Assembly (NCBI RefSeq): GCF_900108105.1
Contig: NZ_FNUR01000005.1
Coordinates: 124,001-188,000 of the forward strand
Length of the DNA stretch: 64,000 bases
Direction: 5' to 3'
Source: Butyrivibrio sp. Su6
GTDB lineage: Bacteria; Bacillota; Clostridia; Lachnospirales; Lachnospiraceae
Shown: one piece after another, positions 26,046 to 32,555 of the stretch
Layout of the letters: the number at the start of each line of letters is the position of its first letter
How positions within the stretch are numbered: position 1 is the stretch's first letter
The notes under the pieces: generated by a model
Told to the model about the DNA's origin: nothing
Database searches by the model: none
Seen by the model: only the letters and a program-made list of their open reading frames with translations
Made by a program: the position numbers and the translations under genes

Positions 26046-28319
26046 CTTATTTGCTTTTACAACCTTGGTATAGAACAAGGCAAGTGGCAAAAATCCCTGT
26101 GCGAAAGCCTTAGGTGCTCCACTGCCAACAACTACAGTATCTTCAATAATTTTTTTCTGCCCCAGACTGTATCCGGCAGATGCCATATGTTTTTTGAATG
26201 TCTTTATTCCCTTATCCAGATATGAAGCATCTCCTGTAAGCTCATAGGCAATAGCCATTGCTTCAAGAAGCAGCGGATTATTTCCATTTCTGGCAAGGCT
26301 CGGAAGTTCTTTGTAATAGAAAAGTCCGTAAGGATTCATCTGATTCTCGACTATATCATCTATAGCGCCCATGATCATCTCTTTTAACTTATCCGAAGGG
26401 AAAACTCTGTAGTAGCGCATAAGCGAGCCGACAGCCACAGAGATCATAAAGCCCACTCTGATGGTTGTATTGTCAGTATATGGCGCAAGCCAGTGCCCGT
26501 ACTTTTTATTCCACTCTTCAAACTGAGAAACGATCCAATCACACTTTTCAAGCCACCTCTCATCATGAGTCTCAACATAAAGAGCAGACAGGCTTCTAAG
26601 GGCCCAACCGGTCTCCCTTGCACTGCTCTCTCCCGGAGTCTTGAACATGGGAGTATCAAGGAGTTTTTGAACGTTTTTGCCTATTCCAATTGCCGTTTCA
26701 AGGGCTCTTTCATCACCGGTGAAATGATAATAGTCCAACAGGCCTTCGACCCACTCATGGCTGCAGGCCAGAACGCCGGTGCATCCATTCCCATCTTTTG
26801 AACCTCCGGTATGGCCATTTATATGTTCCCACTGCCCGCCAATCTGGAGATCGTCTTTGCTGTAATGACAAACATCTACATCCATCCAGTGCATAGCTGC
26901 CACATTGGCGTAGTCCAGAAATCTCCTTATTCCACTCCTTGCGTACATCATATACATTGCATGAGGATAATCGTACTCGTTATTGGTCCAGACAAGCCTT
27001 CCGCCTCCGCGGCCCTGGCTGGTATATCCCGGATCTGGTCCATCCCCCCAGTTCAGCATTCCATAGCAGCGCACATGATTATCTGCCTTGTCGATAAGTG
27101 CCAGTTCATAGTCATCAACCTTTTTATCTTCAGGTAAAAAGATATCCGGCATGATCCCTGCTTTTTCAAAAACTTCAGGAGCAAGCTGAGGTGTATCAGG
27201 CATCTGATAAATAAGACTTCTGTTATTTATCTCATATACATCAAGATCAGCTTCGTGAAAATGAAGTAGAATTCTTTGCTCTCTTGCCATTCCTGAGCTA
27301 AATACCACAGGTTCACTCTGTGACTTTGCTTTTGTCTCTTCCTGATCAGGAATAAGAGAAATGCATATTCCGTCAGCTGACGCCTTTACTGCTTTTGGAA
27401 AGTTCTGCTGTGCCTGAAATACAGTTGCACACATTCCGATTCCTGAATCATAGCTTGTACAGTCAGCAAAAAAAGTACCATAGAACACTTCTGCAAAATG
27501 CTCATTAGCTTCCTTTTCAAGCATCTCAGCCATGATCTGCAAAGATACCTCTTCGCCCTCATTGCCAGTGGTAATGGCAGTCTTGTAATTGGATCTTGCA
27601 ACCATTGTTCTGATCTTGTCTTTTCTATCCTCGGAGCTGTTTTTTATTTCAAATGTAAGTGACTTTGGTTCAAAATCACCATCAGTGCAATTAAAAAGTC
27701 TTATAGCGCACTCAAGCCACGGCTTTCCGGCAGTCACATATATCCTGAAGGTGAATTTTATCCCCTCACCAGAAATGTGTTTTTCCTTTTCTATAAACCT
27801 GCCGCAAGCTTCGATTACAGCGTATATTTCGCCTTTTTCAACTACTTTGAGATCATCAAAAACTGTCTTGAACTTTTCATCCTCTGTGCATAAAACAGGG
27901 CCCACAAATCTCTCCCTGTCTATTTTTTTACCTTGATAAAAAAATTCTTCAAAAATATTATCTGTATTATTCTTTAACTTGAAGCTTAAAACTCCATTAG
28001 AAACAGATATCAGTTCCTCATCTTTACATATATCAATCTTCTCATCCAGATCAGCTTTTTTGCCTGAAAACTCAAGTTCAAAATCCTTATCTGCATTGCC
28101 CGGAAGATCAGCTAAAAACCTTGAAAAAACATATTTTACAGTCCCATCCTCCCAGGTAGAAGTTATCTTAAACTGGGAAGGTATCGCTTTGTCTTTATCC
28201 ATAACGCACAAAGACTCATACTTTTCCAAGGAAACTTCGCCCTTTGGAAATGGAATACCAAGCCCGCACAGTTCTTTTTTTCTATCATCCTTATAAAGCT
28301 TGTCAAAATGGATTTTCAT
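26034..28319 (-). CDS. YetA/PcRGLX-like polysaccharide-lyase family protein
   Basis: A 761-residue cytosolic protein with no signal peptide. The N-terminal half is beta-rich; the C-terminal half contains a histidine- and tryptophan-rich block (about residues 415-520: TNNEYDYPHAMYMMYARSG, DVDVCHYSKDD, HTGGSKDGNG, CSHEWVEGLLDYYH) and helical pairs such as TGDERALETA that suggest an alpha/alpha barrel. This pattern matches my recollection of B. subtilis YetA and fungal exo-rhamnogalacturonan lyases (PcRGLX). The likely role is breakdown of imported pectin-derived oligosaccharides. GGGAGG precedes the ATG at 28319. It follows the GH13 gene. The exact reaction is uncertain. Confidence 0.6.
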   Translation of the reverse strand: MKIHFDKLYKDDRKKELCGLGIPFPKGEVSLEKYESLCVMDKDKAIPSQFKITSTWEDGTVKYVFSRFLADLPGNADKDFELEFSGKKADLDEKIDICKDEELISVSNGVLSFKLKNNTDNIFEEFFYQGKKIDRERFVGPVLCTEDEKFKTVFDDLKVVEKGEIYAVIEACGRFIEKEKHISGEGIKFTFRIYVTAGKPWLECAIRLFNCTDGDFEPKSLTFEIKNSSEDRKDKIRTMVARSNYKTAITTGNEGEEVSLQIMAEMLEKEANEHFAEVFYGTFFADCTSYDSGIGMCATVFQAQQNFPKAVKASADGICISLIPDQEETKAKSQSEPVVFSSGMAREQRILLHFHEADLDVYEINNRSLIYQMPDTPQLAPEVFEKAGIMPDIFLPEDKKVDDYELALIDKADNHVRCYGMLNWGDGPDPGYTSQGRGGGRLVWTNNEYDYPHAMYMMYARSGIRRFLDYANVAAMHWMDVDVCHYSKDDLQIGGQWEHINGHTGGSKDGNGCTGVLACSHEWVEGLLDYYHFTGDERALETAIGIGKNVQKLLDTPMFKTPGESSARETGWALRSLSALYVETHDERWLEKCDWIVSQFEEWNKKYGHWLAPYTDNTTIRVGFMISVAVGSLMRYYRVFPSDKLKEMIMGAIDDIVENQMNPYGLFYYKELPSLARNGNNPLLLEAMAIAYELTGDASYLDKGIKTFKKHMASAGYSLGQKKIIEDTVVVGSGAPKAFAQGFLPLALFYTKVVKANKLLL

Positions 28320-28437
28320 GTTCTAAGCATCCTCCCTATACTCTTTCGTTGTACTACATAAATATTATCTTATAAGCACTCTGAAAAAGTATTTTTGCTT
28401 GTGGCATGGAGACTCAAAATATTATTCTTGTGTCTAT

Positions 28438-29742
28438 TTAAACCTGGATAAGATATCCGGTGTAAGGAGGTATATCAAGTCCTCCGCCAAAATCAATGTC
28501 TTTTCCCGTTATCATATCTTTCCCCCTGCCGGCTCTTGCATTGAAATCAGCATGGAAACTATTCTCGTCAGCATTTATCACAACTATCATCCTGTCTCCA
28601 TCTGCCTCTCTTTCAAATATGCATTGCCTGTTAGTCAAAAGAAGCGATGAAAAACCGCCGTAGCTAAGCGCCTTAGAGCCTTCTCTTGCCTTGCACAGCG
28701 CCGCGATCACATCAGTAAGCTCATTCCAGGCAGGGCTGTCAAAGCATGGCCGCAACGCAGGATCCCCCTGGGATTTATCAGCTTTTTCACCCCACTCACT
28801 GCCATAGTAGATCGTGGGAATACCAGGCATTCCGAACATCAACGTATAGATAAGTTTTAAATGCTCCGGCCTGGAAAGCGTGCTTGCTATCCTGCTCACA
28901 TCGTGATTGTCCACAAAAGAGAGAAGGTGCTTTCCCTTATAAAGCGTCCAATTCTCAGGTCCAAACTGCCTAAGAAGTGAATGGACTATTTCAAACATAT
29001 TCATGCTGTTAAAAGAAGAGAACATTCCTTTATAGCACTCATAATTAGTGGCACTGTGGCAAAGTTCATCAGACATGATGCGGTTATAGTCGCCGCCTAT
29101 CATCTCACCCATCAAAAAGAAATCTTCTTTCCATACTGTAGTCTCATGGCGAAGCCTTCTTAAAAAGTCAGTATCCACACAATAAGCCACATCAAGCCTA
29201 AGTCCGTCAATTCCAAATTCATCAATCCAGAATTTAATGCTCTCCAAAAGATAATCGGTAACGGCAGGATTTTTAAGATTAAGCTTTACCAGATCGTAGT
29301 TGCCTTCCCAGCCTTCATACCAAAATCCGTCGTTATAATTGCTATTTCCGTCAAAGCTTATGTTAAACCAGTCTTTATAGGGAGAATCCCACTTCTTTTC
29401 CTTAACATCTTCAAAGCCAAAGAAACCTCTGCCTGCATGGTTAAACACACCATCAAGCACAACTCGTATCTTTTCCTTATGCAGTGCTTTGCAAACCTTC
29501 TTAAAATCAGCATTTGTCCCCAGGCGCACATCGATCTTTTTATAATCCCTTGTATTGTAGCCGTGAGTATCCGACTCAAACACCGGGTTAAAAATAACTG
29601 CGCCCACGCCAAGCTTTTTCAAATGAGGAATCCAATCTATGACCTTTAATATTCTGTGCTCCAGCACACCGTCATTTTCAAAAGGTGCCCCGCAAAATCC
29701 AAGGGGATAGATCTGATAAAAAGATGTTTCATAAGCCCACAT
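28438..29742 (-). CDS. GH13 alpha-amylase family enzyme (intracellular)
   Basis: 434 residues from ATG 29742, which lies behind AGGAGG; a longer open frame is not needed. The TIM barrel motifs are complete: DGVFNH (97-102), GLRLDVAY with nucleophile Asp184, MGEM with acid/base Glu213, and FVDNHD with Asp278. There is no signal peptide and no N-terminal domain, so it probably acts on imported malto-oligosaccharides or cyclodextrins (neopullulanase or maltogenic type). Its ribosome site is encoded by the last codons of the PAP2 gene (Arg-Arg-stop), so the two are coupled. Confidence 0.9.
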   Translation of the reverse strand: MWAYETSFYQIYPLGFCGAPFENDGVLEHRILKVIDWIPHLKKLGVGAVIFNPVFESDTHGYNTRDYKKIDVRLGTNADFKKVCKALHKEKIRVVLDGVFNHAGRGFFGFEDVKEKKWDSPYKDWFNISFDGNSNYNDGFWYEGWEGNYDLVKLNLKNPAVTDYLLESIKFWIDEFGIDGLRLDVAYCVDTDFLRRLRHETTVWKEDFFLMGEMIGGDYNRIMSDELCHSATNYECYKGMFSSFNSMNMFEIVHSLLRQFGPENWTLYKGKHLLSFVDNHDVSRIASTLSRPEHLKLIYTLMFGMPGIPTIYYGSEWGEKADKSQGDPALRPCFDSPAWNELTDVIAALCKAREGSKALSYGGFSSLLLTNRQCIFEREADGDRMIVVINADENSFHADFNARAGRGKDMITGKDIDFGGGLDIPPYTGYLIQV

Positions 29743-29746
29743 GAGT

Positions 29747-30685
29747 TTACCTCCTAAACTTCTTTTCCAATCTGAAAACATAAGGGTATAAGCCAATAGC
29801 AGCAAAAGAAACCAAAAAATATCTGATGCTTCTTACAAGTCCTGCAAGAAAAACTCCGGAATCCAAAAATTCCTTGCTAAATGGAAGTTTCAAAAGAGTA
29901 TTCACTGCAAAATAGATCACAAAGCCGCCAATTATCCTTGTTACACAAAAAAGCGGATTTCTGGTATTTTCAAAATTCACAAATTTCTTTTCAAATTCGA
30001 TAGAAACAAAAAATCCGCCCATAAGACCTAAAGAAGTGAAATAATCGCTGGTCTTACAATAAAAAAGTCCAAGACATGAAATCAAAAAGATCACAATATA
30101 AACAATCCAGTGGTTCTTTTCATTTACCTTACTGAAGATAAATGGAATCAAAAGAACTATCAAAAGCCCTGAGAGCCATCCACAAATAACATCAGTTGGG
30201 TAATGTACACCAACTGCCACTCTTGAAAAGCCAACCAGTAGCGGAATAACAAAAGCAAGTACAGTAAAAGCCTTTTTCTTTTTGTACATAGCTATCGAGC
30301 TATACGCTGTAACTGAATTTGTAGAATGGCCACTGGGAAAAGAAAATCCTTGCGCTGCAATATCATAAAGATCAGCATCTTTTTCCACCGGTCTGAAACA
30401 CTTTATGGCACCATGGTCAAAATATGGTCTTCTCCTCCAAAAAATGTTCTTGATAAGAGGATTAAGAACAAGGCCAACCATAACATTTATTCCAATATAA
30501 ATTCCATATTTCTTGTCATAGCACCAGAATATAAATCCCAGTATACCTATAAGCAGCATTTCTTCGCCAAAAGCAGAAAAATGTGAAATTATTCCTGCTC
30601 CTTTTTCTCCCAGAACACTTTGGAGCCATTGCATAAATGCCACTTCAAAGTCAAAATAAAATGATCTCCCAACAACTAAATTCAT
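29747..30685 (-). CDS. PAP2-family membrane phosphatase
   Basis: 312 residues with about eight membrane helices. The three PAP2 phosphatase motifs are present: KNIFWRRRP (about residues 89-97), PSGHS (about 126-130) and SRVAVGVHYPTD (about 158-169). It should dephosphorylate a lipid pyrophosphate or phosphatidic acid at the outer membrane face; the extended C-terminal membrane half is like other long clostridial PAP2 proteins. GAGGAAAA precedes the ATG. Coupled to the downstream amylase. Confidence 0.88.
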   Translation of the reverse strand: MNLVVGRSFYFDFEVAFMQWLQSVLGEKGAGIISHFSAFGEEMLLIGILGFIFWCYDKKYGIYIGINVMVGLVLNPLIKNIFWRRRPYFDHGAIKCFRPVEKDADLYDIAAQGFSFPSGHSTNSVTAYSSIAMYKKKKAFTVLAFVIPLLVGFSRVAVGVHYPTDVICGWLSGLLIVLLIPFIFSKVNEKNHWIVYIVIFLISCLGLFYCKTSDYFTSLGLMGGFFVSIEFEKKFVNFENTRNPLFCVTRIIGGFVIYFAVNTLLKLPFSKEFLDSGVFLAGLVRSIRYFLVSFAAIGLYPYVFRLEKKFRR

Positions 30686-30780
30686 AAAAATTTTCCTCGC
30701 ACGTTCACAAATGATGTCTTGAGTGCAAACATAGCACTTTACTATATCTTAACACAATTCAAAATCGGTGTTTGGGTAAC

Positions 30781-30800
30781 TTATGCTTGAATAAGCATAA
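30781..30800. repeat. Inverted repeat upstream of tRNA-Met
   Basis: TTATGCTT (30781-30788), GAAT, AAGCATAA (30793-30800): an 8-bp perfect stem about 50 bases before the tRNA promoter. It has no T run. It may be an operator or a hairpin at the 5' side of the divergent PAP2 transcript. Confidence 0.4.
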
Positions 30801-30848
30801 ATCAGAAAATTTAAGAGATATTTTTCCAAGATTTTTTAAAAAATTGTG

Positions 30849-30878
30849 TTGACAACATCGGTTAGTCTGAGGTATATT
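30849..30878 (+). promoter_or_regulatory. tRNA-Met promoter
   Basis: Consensus TTGACA (30849-30854), 18-base spacer, TATATT (30873-30878), about 42 bases upstream of the tRNA. Confidence 0.7.
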
Positions 30879-30919
30879 ATACGAGTCGGCTGCGACAGAC
30901 AGAACGACAAAGCCCATAT

Positions 30920-30993
30920 GGCGAGATAGCTCAGTTGGCTAGAGCACGCGGTTCATACCCGCGGTGTCGAGGGTTCGAATCCCCCTCTCGCTA
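30920..30993 (+). tRNA. tRNA-Met (anticodon CAT)
   Basis: A cloverleaf can be folded by eye: acceptor GGCGAGA/TCTCGCT (first pair G-U), D-stem GCTC/GAGC, anticodon stem CGCGG/CCGCG with loop TTCATAC, variable GTGTC, T-stem GAGGG/CCCCC, T-loop TTCGAAT, discriminator A. The T-stem has one A-C mismatch (positions 50-64). CCA is not encoded. The acceptor start and the CAT anticodon fit elongator methionine tRNA, although tRNA-Ile with lysidine cannot be wholly excluded without a model search. Its 3' end is partly duplicated at 32455. Confidence 0.93.
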
Positions 30994-31027
30994 CTAAAAA
31001 AGGAAAGCAAATTTGCTTTCCTTTTTT
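30978..31027 (+). repeat. Proximal direct repeat: tRNA 3' end plus terminator (candidate att site)
   Basis: A 24-base block (30978-31001) covering the T-loop end, the 3' acceptor strand and the start of the A run is repeated exactly at 32455-32478. It runs on into a closely similar terminator hairpin. This is the proximal flank of the candidate island. Confidence 0.8.
31002..31027 (+). terminator. Terminator of tRNA-Met
   Basis: GGAAAGCAAA (31002-31011) pairs with TTTGCTTTCC and is followed by six T: a clear rho-independent terminator just after the tRNA. Confidence 0.85.
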
Positions 31028-31031
31028 GTTG

Positions 31032-31069
31032 CCCCGGAATGGACCTGGGGACGGAGTTTATGGTCCATT
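31032..31069 (+). repeat. Pseudoknot-capable hairpin element, copy A
   Basis: CCCC (31032-31035) can pair with GGGG (31047-31050), while AATGGACC (31038-31045) pairs perfectly with GGTCCATT (31062-31069). The two stems interleave, giving an H-type pseudoknot topology, with GGGACGGAGTT between. A second version with changed but still complementary stems is at 32509-32549. Confidence 0.65.
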
Positions 31070-31182
31070 TTTATGATTCTTAAAAGAGATTCCTTTCAAT
31101 CACTTCTTTCTACTTTCTTTGAAGCAAAAATTCCCTCTCCTTGATTGCTGAATTCAAAAAAGACATAAACCCGTAGAAATGC

Positions 31183-31188
31183 TATAAT
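31183..31188 (+). promoter_or_regulatory. Extended -10 promoter for the three-gene cassette
   Basis: TGC-TATAAT is an extended -10 element (TG at 31180-31181, TATAAT at 31183-31188), about 50 bases before the first cassette gene. AAGACA at 31160-31165 is a partial -35 with 17-base spacing. Confidence 0.55.
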
Positions 31189-31237
31189 AGGCTTGTAAAG
31201 ATTATGTTTCCTTGTTATTAGATAAGAGGATTTTAGG

Positions 31238-31540
31238 ATGGTTGTATTAGAAAAATATACAGTTGATGATATCAAAGAGCTAGTCAAACCTCTCCTTAAA
31301 AAGTATTCAGCCAAAGGAGCTATCCTATTTGGTTCTTATGCCAGAGGAGAAGCTACTGAAGAATCTGATATCGATATTGTGGTATTGGGAGGCAAAGACT
31401 TTGACCCTACGGATGTTTTTTGCATAGCTGATGAGCTATATGACTTGTCTGGTAAGGATGTGGATGTCTATGAAGAACGAGAAATTGATAAATCTTCTGA
31501 GTTTTATAAAAACATATTGAAGGATGGTATCAGAATTTGA
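31238..31540 (+). CDS. MNT-type minimal nucleotidyltransferase
   Basis: A 100-residue stand-alone nucleotidyltransferase of the pol-beta superfamily. The catalytic GS-X10-D-X-D motif is complete: Gly32-Ser33 and Asp44-Ile45-Asp46, after a hydrophobic strand GAILF. Such proteins are usually the antitoxin of MNT-HEPN pairs, where they adenylylate the HEPN ribonuclease. No HEPN gene is present; the next gene is a RelA/SpoT-domain protein read through a four-base TTGA overlap. The family is sure; an antitoxin role is inference. Confidence 0.88.
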   Translation: MVVLEKYTVDDIKELVKPLLKKYSAKGAILFGSYARGEATEESDIDIVVLGGKDFDPTDVFCIADELYDLSGKDVDVYEEREIDKSSEFYKNILKDGIRI

Positions 31541-32151
31541 ATCTGCTCGAAAAAGATGGTCTCTCAACTGAGATACTTAGCATACTTTCATATAAATCAG
31601 AGCTAGATATAAGCTTAAAAAAGAATCTGCATCACTTTGATAAATCATCACTGCTCAAGGATGTAGATAATGCCATAAGCTTTTATGACACTCAGGGAGA
31701 AATCCTTGATAGCATAGCTGTAGACTACAGGATAAAGTCAGAACAATCTGCTCATCACAAATATGAAAGATACTATCCAGATACTCTTGCAGAAAAGGTA
31801 TTCAATGATTTGCTGGGTTTTAGGTCTCTATGTGATTCATACTCAGATATATTGGCATTAAGTAACGAAAAGAACTTCCGAGTTGCAGATATGTCTATGG
31901 GTAAATCAAATGATGACGGATACAGAGGAGTTCACGTATACTTTCAGATAGACCACTACCATTATCCTATTGAAATTCAGTACAACACATATTATGATAG
32001 ACAATTAAATAACTGGTTACATTCATTCCTGTATAAGAAGGGATATGATAATTCAGTCGGTAAGATAATGCGAAAAGAGTATGAACTTGGAAATATAAAA
32101 TCCGATATAGATTTTGAGGAGGTGTTAAAAGATGTGCTATCTCGTAGCTAA
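31537..32151 (+). CDS. RelA/SpoT-domain nucleotidyltransferase (small alarmone synthetase-like)
   Basis: 204 residues containing only a synthetase domain, without HD hydrolase, TGS or ACT domains. Expected motifs: RIKSEQSAHHKYER (from Arg65), NDLLGFR with metal-binding Asp91, DDGYRGVH (GYR 128-130, His133), and PIEIQYNT with Glu146. It may transfer pyrophosphate to GTP/GDP, ATP or, as in toxic members, to the CCA end of tRNA. The frame has no early ATG; a TTG at 31537 overlapping the MNT stop is the best start, with AAGGA 12 bases upstream, so expression likely depends on coupling. Close linkage to an MNT gene and a tRNA suggests a toxin role, not housekeeping alarmone synthesis. Confidence 0.82.
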   Translation: MNLLEKDGLSTEILSILSYKSELDISLKKNLHHFDKSSLLKDVDNAISFYDTQGEILDSIAVDYRIKSEQSAHHKYERYYPDTLAEKVFNDLLGFRSLCDSYSDILALSNEKNFRVADMSMGKSNDDGYRGVHVYFQIDHYHYPIEIQYNTYYDRQLNNWLHSFLYKKGYDNSVGKIMRKEYELGNIKSDIDFEEVLKDVLSRS

Positions 32152-32356
32152 AGATATAAATAAAAGAGGTTGTGTAGCATTAAAGACTAAACACGGTCCC
32201 GAACTTGTTGCACTTAAAAAAGAACTCATTTCAAAAGTAGGACTTGATAGAATACAGCTTGTGACTATCAGCAGACCTTCTGCTTATGGTGAATATGAGC
32301 CATACAGCTTTGTAAAGACTGAATCAGAACTCAAAGAAGCTGTAATAAATATGTAA
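32132..32356 (+). CDS. Small DUF6718-like protein of the cassette
   Basis: A 74-residue soluble protein which by recall matches DUF6718 (N-terminal MCYLVAKD, central LKTKHG, and QLVTISRPSAYGEYEPY). Function unknown. It has the best ribosome site of the cassette, GAGGAGGTG seven bases before the ATG, and overlaps the RelA/SpoT gene by 20 bases, so it can be made both by coupling and on its own, as expected for an antitoxin or immunity-type product. That role is inferred. Confidence 0.75.
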   Translation: MCYLVAKDINKRGCVALKTKHGPELVALKKELISKVGLDRIQLVTISRPSAYGEYEPYSFVKTESELKEAVINM

Positions 32357-32360
32357 TTGT

Positions 32361-32393
32361 TTGGTTACTTTTTATTTTTTCATTGGTTACTTT
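32361..32393. repeat. 11-base direct repeat near the distal junction
   Basis: TTGGTTACTTT occurs at 32361-32371 and 32383-32393, 22 bases apart (two helical turns), just after the last cassette gene. Such spacing suits paired protein binding on one DNA face, for example recombinase arm sites; function is not shown. Confidence 0.5.
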
Positions 32394-32403
32394 GATGATT
32401 GGC

Positions 32404-32440
32404 AGTCCTGGAATCCTCCTTTCTTGTGGTTTCTAGGACT
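32404..32440. repeat. Hairpin before the partial tRNA copy
   Basis: AGTCCTGGAA (32404-32413) pairs with TTCTAGGACT (32431-32440) over 10 bp with one G-T pair and a 17-base loop. No T tract follows, so it is not an ordinary terminator. Confidence 0.45.
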
Positions 32441-32454
32441 TCGTTAAAGGGTGA

Positions 32455-32504
32455 AATCCCCCTCTCGCTACTAAAAAAAGGAAAGCATTCATGCTTTCCT
32501 TTTT
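32455..32504 (+). repeat. Distal direct repeat: tRNA-Met 3' fragment plus terminator (candidate att site)
   Basis: The block 32455-32478 is identical to 30978-31001 of the tRNA-Met locus; upstream similarity fades after a few more bases (AAGGGTGAAAT versus GAGGGTTCGAAT). It is followed by GGAAAGCATTCATGCTTTCC and a T run, a near copy of the tRNA terminator. No rest of a tRNA lies upstream. This is the signature of an element inserted in a tRNA 3' end, or a decayed second tRNA. Confidence 0.82.
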
Positions 32505-32508
32505 TGTT

Positions 32509-32549
32509 GTCCCCAGGAATGGCCCTAAGGGACGGGGTTGTAGGGCCAT
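32509..32549 (+). repeat. Pseudoknot-capable hairpin element, copy B
   Basis: GTCCC (32509-32513) pairs with GGGAC (32529-32533), and ATGGCCCTA (32519-32527) pairs perfectly with TAGGGCCAT (32541-32549). The loop core GGGACGGGGTT matches copy A. The stems differ from copy A but remain fully paired, which supports a conserved RNA or DNA structure. Confidence 0.65.
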
Positions 32550-32555
32550 CCAATC

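Noticed and set aside
31096-31314. Leftward short frame across the cassette promoter as a HEPN-like or antitoxin gene
   Set aside because: No ribosome site, no HEPN RX4-6H motif, and it overlaps the MNT gene and its promoter. No HEPN partner was found on either strand of the cassette.
31537-32151. RelA/SpoT protein as the housekeeping small alarmone synthetase
   Set aside because: Housekeeping enzymes are not normally flanked by tRNA duplicates or joined to an MNT gene, so I prefer a toxin-like role, although the sequence alone does not exclude it.
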